Of a stretch of DNA of 64,000 nt, positions 19,277-27,742 are shown piece after piece (the stretch's first letter is position 1; each line of letters opens with the position of its first letter). This DNA comes from Asanoa ferruginea (GTDB lineage: Bacteria; Actinomycetota; Actinomycetes; Mycobacteriales; Micromonosporaceae). Where the stretch lies: NCBI RefSeq assembly GCF_003387075.1, contig NZ_QUMQ01000001.1:3100001-3164000 (forward strand), written 5' to 3'. Below the pieces are notes generated by a model. That model did not search any database, was not told the DNA's origin, and saw only the letters and a list, made by a program, of their open reading frames with translations. The position numbers and the translations under genes are program-made.

Positions 19277-19630
19277 TCAGCCCTGGTCTTTATCCAGCGC
19301 GGCGCGCAGCACGTCGGCCTCGTCACCGGTCACCGACCGGGCGAACCGCACCAGTGCCGCGTCGCGCTCACCGGATAGATCGAGGGCGTCGAGCATGAGC
19401 TGCGCGATGTATTCGTCGCGGCCGGCGATCGGCTGATAGCTCCAGGCCCGGCCGGTGCGCTCGCGCTCGACCATCCCCTTGCCGGCGAGCCGGTCGAGCA
19501 CCGTCATCACGGTGGTGTAGGCCAGGTCACGCCCGGCCAGGCCATCGACGACTTCGCGCACCGTGGCAGGCCCAGAACGATCCCACAGGACGTCCATCAC
19601 CGCCCGCTCGAGATCTCCCAACCGCGTCAC
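19277..19630 (-). CDS. BlaI/MecI/CopY-family repressor
   Basis: 117 residues with a winged helix (LGDLERAVMDVLWDRSGPATVREVVDGL, YTTVMTVLDRLAGKGMVERER) and a C-terminal dimerisation helix pair. The GTG start at 19630 follows a -10-like TAGGAT by 6 nt, indicating a leaderless message. A CTAC-N8-GTAG operator candidate overlaps that promoter. Together with the M56 protease it forms the regulatory pair upstream of cydABDC. Confidence 0.92.
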   Translation of the reverse strand: MTRLGDLERAVMDVLWDRSGPATVREVVDGLAGRDLAYTTVMTVLDRLAGKGMVERERTGRAWSYQPIAGRDEYIAQLMLDALDLSGERDAALVRFARSVTGDEADVLRAALDKDQG

Positions 19631-19639
19631 ACGTCGATC

Positions 19640-19655
19640 CTACCTTGCGTAGTAG
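19640..19655. promoter_or_regulatory. Autoregulatory BlaI-like operator
   Basis: CTACCTTGCGTAGTAG has the same CTAC-N8-GTAG layout as the two sites in front of cydA. It overlaps the -10 region of the blaI-like gene (TAGGAT on the minus strand). This suggests autorepression. Confidence 0.6.
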
Positions 19656-19753
19656 ACCGGTTGCGAGCTGGTCCGATCGGCGAGCGGAGATCCGCTGAAC
19701 GGCCGAGGCGTGGAGGCATGCCGCCAGGAGACCGGAAGCGCTACAGTCGGCAC

Positions 19754-19963
19754 GTGATTGGGCCCAGTGCCGCTCCGTCCTTTATGCGAGTGGTGCGCGT
19801 CATCTCACTGGTGGCTGCCGCCGCGTTGCTTCTCGCCGCCGGGCTCGCCAAATTCTTCGACCACGATCGCGCGGTAATGCTGACGGTGTTTTTTGGCGCC
19901 ACGGTGATGCTCGCGGTGATCGGAGGCGTCTTCGTCGTGCCGAGGCACGGCCACTCGCGCTAG
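19754..19963 (+). CDS. Small membrane protein of unknown function
   Basis: 69 residues with two hydrophobic helices (VISLVAAAALLLAAGLA and AVMLTVFFGATVMLAVIGGVFVV) and a short basic end. The GTG start is chosen because a -10-like TACAGT ends 6 nt upstream (leaderless). An internal ATG at 19784 gives 59 residues. It overlaps the convergent gene by 4 nt. Function unknown. Confidence 0.55.
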   Translation: MIGPSAAPSFMRVVRVISLVAAAALLLAAGLAKFFDHDRAVMLTVFFGATVMLAVIGGVFVVPRHGHSR

Positions 19964-20355
19964 CGGCGCCGGCCCACCCGGCGGGCGACCGCCCCGGCGC
20001 TCGCCGCCGCGATCGCGACGCCGGCGGCGGTGATCGCCTCTTGGGCGCTGAGCCCGAGAACCTGTGAGGCGATATAGGTCGCACCCGCCACCAGGCTCGG
20101 CGTTGCCGCCTCTGCGATGGTCCGCAGCGTCTTGCTCCACTCGTTGCGCCGGTGGCGGCGGGCCGACTCCTCGCTGCGACTGGCGCGGAAGACCAGGTAT
20201 TCCTGGTCGAGCTGACGGTCGGCCTTCAAGTAGATCTGGTCGAACCTCAGGTCGGCCTCGTCCTGCTCGCGCGGTGTCCGCTGCGCCGGCGCGTGGGTGT
20301 CAACCCGCTCGGGATCACCCGGCTGGTTGAGTCCGCTGTTCTCGCGCTGGCTCAA
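19960..20355 (-). CDS. Hypothetical protein with a charged helix and a C-terminal hydrophobic pair
   Basis: About 131 residues. The central region is highly charged (REQDEADLRFDQIYLKADRQLDQEYLVFRASRSEESARRHRR) and probably helical. The end is hydrophobic (TPSLVAGATYIASQVLGLSAQEAITAAGVAIAAASAG) with a basic tail, so it may be membrane-anchored. The TTG at 20355 has AGGGAG 5 nt upstream. A strong GGAGGG with an ATG at 20395 belongs to another frame (a 26-codon ORF ending at 20315), so the true start is uncertain. It is divergent from the NACHT gene. I do not recognise the family. Confidence 0.55.
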   Translation of the reverse strand: MSQRENSGLNQPGDPERVDTHAPAQRTPREQDEADLRFDQIYLKADRQLDQEYLVFRASRSEESARRHRRNEWSKTLRTIAEAATPSLVAGATYIASQVLGLSAQEAITAAGVAIAAASAGAVARRVGRRR

Positions 20356-20488
20356 TTGATCTCCCTGCGGGTGATCTTGATCGCCTGGAGCACATGACAA
20401 CCCTCCTTTAGAGACTAAGGCCTAACCCTCCGTGCAGCTAGAGCTGCGTTGTTCGGCGGCGATGATCTGTTCTACTTGGCATTGTTGA

Positions 20489-20509
20489 GTTGTTCCCTTG
20501 TGGAACAAC
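20489..20509. promoter_or_regulatory. Palindromic operator at the NACHT-cassette promoter
   Basis: GTTGTTCC-N5-GGAACAAC is a perfect 8-bp inverted repeat. It overlaps the probable -35 (TTCCCT) and spacer of a promoter whose -10 is TACAGT at 20516-20521. A second palindrome GCAGCT-AG-AGCTGC lies at 20434-20447. The first gene of the cassette starts 41 nt downstream and has its own N-terminal HTH, so it may bind here. That binding is inference. Confidence 0.55.
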
Positions 20510-20549
20510 ATGGCTTACAGTGAGAACCTGTCGACGTGGGGGTGCTGCC

Positions 20550-23500
20550 GTGGCTCCGCCTAACCTGACCAGAAACGTGGCCCTTTCCATTCGGCGCCGA
20601 CGCGACGAGCTGGGCTGGTCAGCGCGCGAGTTGGCCGAACGCTGCGCCGCACTCGGCATGCCGTCCCTCACCCGGGTGACGATCGCGAAGATCGAAAATC
20701 ACAGCCGCGGAATCGGCATGGAAGAGCTGGCGGTCCTGGCAGCCGCGCTCGGCGTCCGCTTCGACGAGCTCACCAGCGAGCAGGTCTCGGGCGAGCGGGC
20801 GATCACGATCCTTCATCTCGCCGGCCTGGGGCTCGCCGCGGGTCACCTGTTCGGGGCACCCGTCGTCGGCCAGGACAACCCACATCTAGAGCTCTGCAAC
20901 GAGCTTGCCGCCGAACTCAAGTCGTTGGACAACACCATCGACGGTGCGCGACCCGACCTGGTGGTTGTCACCGGCGATCTCGCGCGCACCGGGCGGCCGC
21001 GCGAATACGACCTGGTCAAGGCGTTCCTTGAGACGCTGGCGGAGCGGCTCGGCCTGGGCTTCGAACGGATCGCGATCGTCCCGGGCAGCCGAGACGTCAA
21101 CCTCCAGGCCACGAAGGCCTACTTCGCCGAGTGCGACGCCGACGAGGTCGAGCCCCGTCGGCCCTACTGGAGCAACTGGAGCCGGTTCGCCGCGCTCTTC
21201 GGCGCTTGGCCGGACGCCGGCCGGGTGGTGCGCATGCAGGCCGAGCAGCCATGGAGCCTCTACGAGATCAAGGATCTCAAGGTGGTGCTGGCCGGTCTCA
21301 ACTCGACAGTTGAAGACGGTCCAGATCGCACTGGGCACGGCGGAGAGATCGGCATCGAGCAGGCGCAGTGGTTCGCGGAGGCGCTCCGCGACTACGAGCG
21401 GCAGGGTTGGCTGCGGATCGGCCTCGTCCACCACGATCCTCTCGGTGGGCGTGCGGCCGGCGACGGCGATCTCGGTGACACGGCTACGTTCGATGGGCTT
21501 CTCGGTCCGCGGCTCAACCTGCTCCTGCACGGCAACGACGCCGGCGCCGGGGTCGCACACCTGCCATCTGGGCTGCTGACGCTCGGCGCTGGCCGCGCAC
21601 CCGGCGCGGAGCCCGACCGCGGCGCGGCCAACCGATGCCAACTCCTGCGGATCTCGGCTGACGGGGTGGTCAGGGTGGTCCGCCGTTACGACCTCGACCG
21701 GCGGCGCTGGCAGCCCGACGGCAGCGCCCGGCGTAAGCCGTCCTGGTCGGCGCCGATACAGGAGCCGTTCCGCGCCGTGCACGGCACGTTCCCGGCGGGG
21801 TCGGCCGGTGCCGCCGATGCGCCCGCGATCACGATGTGGCACAACCCGGGCGCGGAGTGGGTCGCCGGCGAGCCGATCGACGAGTCGCCACCGGCGCTCG
21901 ACGCTCGGCGGCTGCTGCTCGACCGGGTGGCCGACGTGTGCGTGGCCCGCCAATCCAACGCGGTCGTCCACCGGATCAAGGGCGATCCGCCCTACCTGCG
22001 GGTGACTTATGTCGAGCAGGGGCACGCTCGCCAACTCCGGATCGGCGCCTGCGTCGGTCCGTTCGGCGAGACCGAAGTCGACCAGTTCCACGCCCGGGTC
22101 CACGCCATCGACGACGCCCTCGAGTCGACCCTGGTGTTCAACGGTGCCGAGCCGGCCGACGCCCTCCGGCACTACGCCGCCCGGCGCGATGTCCGGCTGA
22201 CGAGCTTTCTGCAGTTCCAGGGTCTTGTCGACCTCAGCGGATACGTGCAGTCACAGGCCCGAGCGCTGGCCTCTGACCAGCGCTACCCGGAGAGCGGCTA
22301 CGTCCCGCACCGCTTCACCGACGCGCTCAACCCGCATGGGCCCGTCCACACCGATGTCATAGCCGCGTTGATCGACCAGGTGAGCGCCGACGACGGTCGC
22401 TTCGTGCTGCTGCTGGGCGATTTCGGTCGGGGCAAGACCTATGCGATGCGCCAGCTAGCCCGCCGCATCCTCGACGAGCGGCCGCATCTGACGCCGATCC
22501 TGATCGACCTGCGGGCGCTCGACAAGACGCACACCCTGGAGGCCCACGTCGCGGCCCACCTGGCCGCGCACCGGCACGACGACATCGACATGCGGGCTTT
22601 GCGCTACATGCTCGAGCAGGGCCGCATCGTGCTGATCTTCGACGGTTTCGACGAGCTGGTCGCGCGCGCCACCTACGAACGCGCCGCCGATCACCTGGCG
22701 ACCCTGATCAGCGGAGCGACGGAACGGGCCAAGATTGTGGTGGCCAGCCGGACCCAGCATTTTCAGACCCACGGCCAGGTGCTCACCGCGATGGGCGCAC
22801 AGGTCGGCGCGCTAGCTCAGCGCCGCATCCTCACGCTCTCCGACCTGTCGCAGGAGCAGATCAGGACCATGCTGCTTCGCCGTTACGGCAACGACGAAGT
22901 GGCGGTCGACGAGCGCATCGAACTGCTCTCCAAGGTGCCAGGCCTGATGGCGCTCGCGCAGAACCCGCGGATGCTGGGTTTCATCGCCGACCTCGACGAA
23001 GAACGACTCCGTGCGGTCGCGATCAGTGGCGGTGTCATCAGTCCGGCAAGTCTTTACGAGCAGATTCTGCACAACTGGCTCAGCCTCGAGGAAGCCCGCA
23101 CCCAGAGCATCCCCGGTGCGCCGCTCGGCCTGCGGCTGGCCGAACTCTGGACGGCGGTCACCACCCTCGCGCTTCGCATGTGGGAGACCGGCGACGCTTT
23201 GGTCGGTGTCGACGAACTCGGCATCGTGGCGCGGGACCTCACCGAGCTGGCCGGCGGCCACCTCTCCGAGGAGCAGATCGCCTACGCGGTCGGGGCGGGC
23301 AGCCTGCTGGTGCGCACCGACGAGGGTCTCTTCGGCTTCATCCACGAGTCGGTCGCCGAGTGGCTGGTGGCCCGCCATCTAGCCAGTGTGGTCGACGCCC
23401 GGCCGGTCGGCCCGGCGCCACTGCTCGAGCGCAAAACCCTGACGTCGCTGACGGTCGACTTCCTGTGCGGCCTGGCCGATCCGACGAAGCTCCGCGGTTG

Positions 23501-26141
23501 GGCCGATGCCGAGCTGTCCCGCGGCAGCCGGATCGGCCGCGACAACGCCACGAAGGTGCTGGCCAGGCTGAGCTCGTCGGAAGGCCTCGACCTGCGCGGT
23601 GCCGACCTCAACGGCGAAAACCTTTCCGACCGCGCCTGGCCCGACGCCGACCTGAGCGGGGCCAACTTCACCGGAGCGCGGATGGCCAACATGAACCTCC
23701 GCGGGGCGATCCTGCGCGACGCCCGGCTCGTCGACGTGTCGCTCGACTCCACCGACCTCACGGATGCGGACCTCTCGGGTGCCGACCTGCGGGGTGCCCG
23801 GGTCATCACATCGCGGTTGATCGGCGCCCGGCTCGACGGCGCCTTGCTCAACGACGCCCGGCTGCTCGATTCCGACCTGACCGGGGTCTCGGCCCACGAT
23901 GCTGTGTGGCGCCGCGCGGCGTTGATCAAGACGACTGCCGACCCAGGGCTTGTCCGCCAAGCGCTGGCCGGTGGTGCGGCGGTGCTGACCGGAGGCCCAG
24001 CGGCGGGCGCGGCGGTGCGCCTGCAGTCGGCAACCATGCCTCCCGAGGTCGGCGTGCGGTTCGGTTTCGAAGAAGGTCGCTTCCCCCGGCCGGTCGCCTA
24101 CGACGCCGACGGCGTGCTGCTCGCGATCGGCAATGAGGATGGTTCGGTGCTGATCTGTGACGCCGCCTCCGGCGCTCCGATCCGCACTCTGGTCGGTCAC
24201 GAGTGGCGGTCCTACGCCGTCACGTTCAGCCCCACCGAACCTTTGCTGGCCACCGGCTCCGTCGACGAGACCGTCCGCCTCTGGGACGCCAACACCGGCG
24301 AGTGCCTGCATATCTTGGAGGGTCACCAGGACTGGGTCTGGCCGATGCTCTTCAACAAAGACGGCACGCTGCTGGCCGCCGGCGCGTCCGACGGTGTCGT
24401 CCGGGTCTGGGACATCCGTACCGGCCAGTTGCGCTGGCGACTGCCTGGCCACGACACCCGGGTCTTCACGGCGACCTTCGACGACGGAGGTCGCTTCCTG
24501 GCGACCGGCGACGACGTGCGGGTGCAGCTCTGGGACATCAACACTGGAGAGCTCCATCGTTCGCTGGAGACCGACGGAGCAAGCACCTACTGGCTGAGGT
24601 TCAACCCGGCCGGCACCTGGCTGGCAGCCGGCGGCTCTGACGGTGCGGTTCGGCTCTGGTCGCCCGGCACGGGTGAACTCGTCCATCGGCTGGCCGGGCA
24701 CCGGGCATCCATCTACTCGCTCGACTTCCACCCGACCGCCGGCTACCTCGTCAGTGCTGACACGCAGGGGTCCCTGCGCCGCTGGGACCGCTCGGCCGCC
24801 ACCGGCGAAGTCTCCGGTCGGGAGATCGGCAAGCACACCGGTGCGGTTTACCGGATCACGTTCAGCCCCGACGGTCGACGGTTCGCCACCGGCGACAGTG
24901 ACGGTGACGTGTGGTTGTGGGACGCGGAATCCTGCTCGATCGTGCACGAGCTTGGGCGGCACCACGCTTCCGTTTGGCCGATGATGTTCCGGCCCGACGG
25001 CGCCCAACTCGCCACCAGCAGCAATGACTTCACCACAAAGCTCTGGGACACCGAGAGCGGCGAAAACCTGCACACGCTGCGGGGCCATGGCCGGCAGATG
25101 CGGGCGGTGGCCTTCAATAGCGACAGCTCGTTGCTGGCGACCAGCGGTAACGACGGCGTGGTGCGGTTGTGGTCGCCGCACACGGGTCAGTGCGTTCGGG
25201 TGCTCAAACACCAGGCGGACCAGTTGATCTCGGTGGTCTTCAGCCCGAGCGCGCCAGAGCTAGCCACCGCCAGCAATGACGGGCGGGTCTATCTCTGGGA
25301 CGCCCAATCCGGCAAGGAGGGCCGGGTGCTCCTGCCCGCCACCGACTACGTGTGGGCGACCGCCTTCCATCGCGACGGCGAGCAGGTCGCGATCGCGACT
25401 GACGACGAAAACGTGAAGATCATGCTCCGGTCGACCGGCCGCCTGCGCAACACGCTGGTCGGCGAAGGCGGCCGGGTGCGCGCGCTCGCGTTTAACCCCG
25501 ACGGCGATCGCCTCGCGACCGGCGGTGACGACACCCAGGTCCGGATCTGGGATTGGGAGGCAGAGCGGGCCGACGTGCTGCCGCAGGAGCACAGCGGCCG
25601 GATCTTCTCGCTCGCCTACAACCACGACGGCAACATGCTGGCCACTGCGAGCCACGACGAGACCGTCGTGATCTGGAACGTCGCGGACCGCTCGGTGCTA
25701 CACCGGCTCCGGCCCGGTCGCGGCAAGCTCTGGTCGGTGGCCTTCCATCCAGACGGAGAGTTGCTCGCGACGGCCGGTGACAAAGAAGTGATCGACATCT
25801 GGTCGGTGCGTACCGGTCGCCGGGTCTTCGAACTTTCCGGACACAACCGTCGGGTGTGGTCGGTCGTGTTCAGCCCTAATGGTGAGTTTCTCGCCAGCAG
25901 CAGCACCGATGGCACCGTTCGGCTTTGGCGCACAGCCTCGGCCGAACCCGCGCACGCGGCCACTCTTCTCGGACTCCCTAATGGATGGGTAGCGTTCGGA
26001 GCGGATGGACGGCATAAGGCGGATGGCGCGGTTTCAGGTGAGTTCTGGCATATAGTTGGTATGTGCCGATTTGAGCCCGGCGAACTCGATCAGTATCTGC
26101 CTGAGACACACGAGCTCAGTGCCGATGCTCCCTTGTTGTGA
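20550..26141 (+). CDS. HTH / degenerate calcineurin-like phosphoesterase / NACHT / pentapeptide / WD40 STAND protein
   Basis: 1,863 residues. (1) XRE-type HTH, about 6-78. (2) Calcineurin-like phosphoesterase domain, about 84-385, with ligands replaced: LHLAGLG at 88-94 where SDxH is expected, and GSRD at 179-182 where GNHD is expected. GD at 142-143 and HH at 294-295 remain. (3) Uncharacterised linker, 430-590. (4) NACHT NTPase with Walker A GDFGRGKT (623-630) and Walker B LIFDGFDEL near 698-703. (5) Pentapeptide A(D/N)LxG repeats, about 1012-1127. (6) About 15 WD40 repeats, 1180-1800, enough for two seven-bladed propellers. (7) A conserved-looking tail FWHIVGMCRFEPGELDQYLPE. The architecture is that of a STAND immune or signalling switch. 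GTG at 20550 follows GGGGGTG. It heads a four-gene same-strand set. Confidence 0.88.
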   Translation: MAPPNLTRNVALSIRRRRDELGWSARELAERCAALGMPSLTRVTIAKIENHSRGIGMEELAVLAAALGVRFDELTSEQVSGERAITILHLAGLGLAAGHLFGAPVVGQDNPHLELCNELAAELKSLDNTIDGARPDLVVVTGDLARTGRPREYDLVKAFLETLAERLGLGFERIAIVPGSRDVNLQATKAYFAECDADEVEPRRPYWSNWSRFAALFGAWPDAGRVVRMQAEQPWSLYEIKDLKVVLAGLNSTVEDGPDRTGHGGEIGIEQAQWFAEALRDYERQGWLRIGLVHHDPLGGRAAGDGDLGDTATFDGLLGPRLNLLLHGNDAGAGVAHLPSGLLTLGAGRAPGAEPDRGAANRCQLLRISADGVVRVVRRYDLDRRRWQPDGSARRKPSWSAPIQEPFRAVHGTFPAGSAGAADAPAITMWHNPGAEWVAGEPIDESPPALDARRLLLDRVADVCVARQSNAVVHRIKGDPPYLRVTYVEQGHARQLRIGACVGPFGETEVDQFHARVHAIDDALESTLVFNGAEPADALRHYAARRDVRLTSFLQFQGLVDLSGYVQSQARALASDQRYPESGYVPHRFTDALNPHGPVHTDVIAALIDQVSADDGRFVLLLGDFGRGKTYAMRQLARRILDERPHLTPILIDLRALDKTHTLEAHVAAHLAAHRHDDIDMRALRYMLEQGRIVLIFDGFDELVARATYERAADHLATLISGATERAKIVVASRTQHFQTHGQVLTAMGAQVGALAQRRILTLSDLSQEQIRTMLLRRYGNDEVAVDERIELLSKVPGLMALAQNPRMLGFIADLDEERLRAVAISGGVISPASLYEQILHNWLSLEEARTQSIPGAPLGLRLAELWTAVTTLALRMWETGDALVGVDELGIVARDLTELAGGHLSEEQIAYAVGAGSLLVRTDEGLFGFIHESVAEWLVARHLASVVDARPVGPAPLLERKTLTSLTVDFLCGLADPTKLRGWADAELSRGSRIGRDNATKVLARLSSSEGLDLRGADLNGENLSDRAWPDADLSGANFTGARMANMNLRGAILRDARLVDVSLDSTDLTDADLSGADLRGARVITSRLIGARLDGALLNDARLLDSDLTGVSAHDAVWRRAALIKTTADPGLVRQALAGGAAVLTGGPAAGAAVRLQSATMPPEVGVRFGFEEGRFPRPVAYDADGVLLAIGNEDGSVLICDAASGAPIRTLVGHEWRSYAVTFSPTEPLLATGSVDETVRLWDANTGECLHILEGHQDWVWPMLFNKDGTLLAAGASDGVVRVWDIRTGQLRWRLPGHDTRVFTATFDDGGRFLATGDDVRVQLWDINTGELHRSLETDGASTYWLRFNPAGTWLAAGGSDGAVRLWSPGTGELVHRLAGHRASIYSLDFHPTAGYLVSADTQGSLRRWDRSAATGEVSGREIGKHTGAVYRITFSPDGRRFATGDSDGDVWLWDAESCSIVHELGRHHASVWPMMFRPDGAQLATSSNDFTTKLWDTESGENLHTLRGHGRQMRAVAFNSDSSLLATSGNDGVVRLWSPHTGQCVRVLKHQADQLISVVFSPSAPELATASNDGRVYLWDAQSGKEGRVLLPATDYVWATAFHRDGEQVAIATDDENVKIMLRSTGRLRNTLVGEGGRVRALAFNPDGDRLATGGDDTQVRIWDWEAERADVLPQEHSGRIFSLAYNHDGNMLATASHDETVVIWNVADRSVLHRLRPGRGKLWSVAFHPDGELLATAGDKEVIDIWSVRTGRRVFELSGHNRRVWSVVFSPNGEFLASSSTDGTVRLWRTASAEPAHAATLLGLPNGWVAFGADGRHKADGAVSGEFWHIVGMCRFEPGELDQYLPETHELSADAPLL

Positions 26142-26199
26142 CCCACCCGTAATGGCGGGGTCCACTCTCATCACATTCTGCTCAAGGAGTTGCGTTGCC

Positions 26200-26883
26200 G
26201 TGAATTTCGCCGGTCTGCGAACCGCCGTTCTCCGCGGGGCTGTGCCTGAGGTGCACGGCATTGTCGCCAATGTGCTCACGCGCATTGTCAGCTGCGAGTT
26301 AGACGTTCGGGCGGTGCGACACCCGCTGGGTTTCGCCTGCCTGCCGATTCATCGGTTGGGGGCCGAAGGCATCTGTGTGCACGTCTGGCCGCCCGATCGC
26401 GCGCCGGCGCGACTGACCACATCACCATTCCATTGCCACAGCTGGCAATTGCTCAGCCAGGTGCTTTACGGAACGGTCGGAAACCAGCGTGTCCACGTCT
26501 TCGAGGGTGGCTCGACCTATCGCATGTTCACCGTCCACTCGAAGGGTGAGGTCGACGAACTCATCGCGACCGATCGCTTCGTCGATGCGCGCGCCGTCCC
26601 GGCTGAATATTGGGAGGCCGGCCAACACTACGACCTGCCGGCGGGAGAGTTCCATGCGTCGGCGCTTCTCCCGGGAGTTGCCGCGGCGACGGTCGTGCTC
26701 GGGCTGCACGATGTCGATCGGCCAGACCTGACGCTCGGTGGCATCGATACACCCAGCCACCGGGTCGAACGCGAGTTCTACTCCGACAGCGACTGCTGGG
26801 CCATCGCCGCCGACGTGTTGCGGGGGATGTCGGGCGCCGTCACGGACCGGTCCGGAGAACTCGTCTCGGCCGACGCGGAGTGA
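26200..26883 (+). CDS. Cupin-like protein in the NACHT cassette
   Basis: 227 residues. A metal-binding cupin signature is suggested by FHCHSWQLLSQVLYGTVGNQRVHV and a later HASALLPGVAAATVVLGL, which resemble the two beta-barrel motifs of RmlC-type or thiol-dioxygenase-like cupins. The N-terminal ~50 residues have no clear match. GTG at 26200 is chosen because AAGGAG lies 10 nt upstream. The stop overlaps the methyltransferase start (GTGA), so the two are translationally coupled. Enzymatic function unknown; a dioxygenase, epimerase or small-molecule binder are all possible. Confidence 0.6.
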   Translation: MNFAGLRTAVLRGAVPEVHGIVANVLTRIVSCELDVRAVRHPLGFACLPIHRLGAEGICVHVWPPDRAPARLTTSPFHCHSWQLLSQVLYGTVGNQRVHVFEGGSTYRMFTVHSKGEVDELIATDRFVDARAVPAEYWEAGQHYDLPAGEFHASALLPGVAAATVVLGLHDVDRPDLTLGGIDTPSHRVEREFYSDSDCWAIAADVLRGMSGAVTDRSGELVSADAE

Positions 26884-27698
26884 GCGGCCAGACGGTTGGC
26901 ACGCTCGCGGTCGCCGACGAAGGCCTCGACATTCTCGACGCCCACGAGGTCGAGTTCCAGGCCGCCGGTTACCCCCAAGCGGAGGAGGCGCGGCTGGCCA
27001 ACATCGCGTGTTATGAAAGCCCCGCGACGACGGTTCGCTACGTCGCCGACCGTTACCACATGATCCGTCGTGACTTGGCGACCCAGGCGCTCAGCGCCGC
27101 GCTGAGTGCCGGACCGCGGGTCGACGGTGCGGTGCTCGAGGTCGGTGTCGGCTCCGCACCGATGCTCGATCAACTCGACGACGATCGCATCACGCTGGCA
27201 GCCGACCTCGTCGAGCCCGCGCTGCGCGCTGGCGGTGCCCGGCATCGGCCCATGATCTTCGACGCCACGAGACCGTTCCCGATCAGCGATCGGTCGGTGG
27301 CGGCGGCCCTCATGGGTGAGTTGATCGAGCATGTCTACTATCCCGACGCGCTGTTACGCGAAATACGCCGGGTGCTCAAACCCGGCGGCGTGTTGGTATT
27401 GACCACACCGAATCTGGCGACGTTGCAGGATCGCATCCGGTTCCTTTTCGGGCGCGCGCCGCGCCAGATAGATCCACTCCACGCCTACCTTCATCTGCAC
27501 ATCCGCCCATTCACGGTCGATCTGCTTCGGCAGCTTCTCGACGCGACGGGATTCGACCTCATCACCGTTCAGTCCAACCTGGTTGGCGTGCGGTTACGCT
27601 CCGGTCGATGGATCCAGTCGAGGTTGCTGGCCCGGCTCTTCCCAGGACTCGGTGGATCGCTGGTGGTGTCGGCCCGGCGTCGAGAGGAAGCAACCTGA
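26880..27698 (+). CDS. SAM-dependent methyltransferase in the NACHT cassette
   Basis: 272 residues with a class I methyltransferase core: motif I AVLEVGVGSAPMLD, a later GELIEHVYYPDALLREIRRVLKPGGVLVLTTPN, and a C-terminal lid. The ~75-residue N-terminal extension (EARLANIACYESPATTVRYVADRYH) may bind substrate. GTG at 26880 overlaps the cupin stop by 4 nt. The substrate cannot be deduced. The coupling to the cupin suggests a two-step modification of one small molecule or peptide. Confidence 0.8.
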   Translation: MSGQTVGTLAVADEGLDILDAHEVEFQAAGYPQAEEARLANIACYESPATTVRYVADRYHMIRRDLATQALSAALSAGPRVDGAVLEVGVGSAPMLDQLDDDRITLAADLVEPALRAGGARHRPMIFDATRPFPISDRSVAAALMGELIEHVYYPDALLREIRRVLKPGGVLVLTTPNLATLQDRIRFLFGRAPRQIDPLHAYLHLHIRPFTVDLLRQLLDATGFDLITVQSNLVGVRLRSGRWIQSRLLARLFPGLGGSLVVSARRREEAT

Positions 27699-27742
27699 TC
27701 TGATCCATTCATGAGCGCCGAAGCGTCCCGCACACTGGCAGG

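Noticed and set aside
18368-19630. Beta-lactam resistance sensor-repressor system
   Set aside because: The protease lacks a penicillin-binding sensor domain and no beta-lactamase or PBP gene is nearby; the neighbouring cyd operon is the more likely target.
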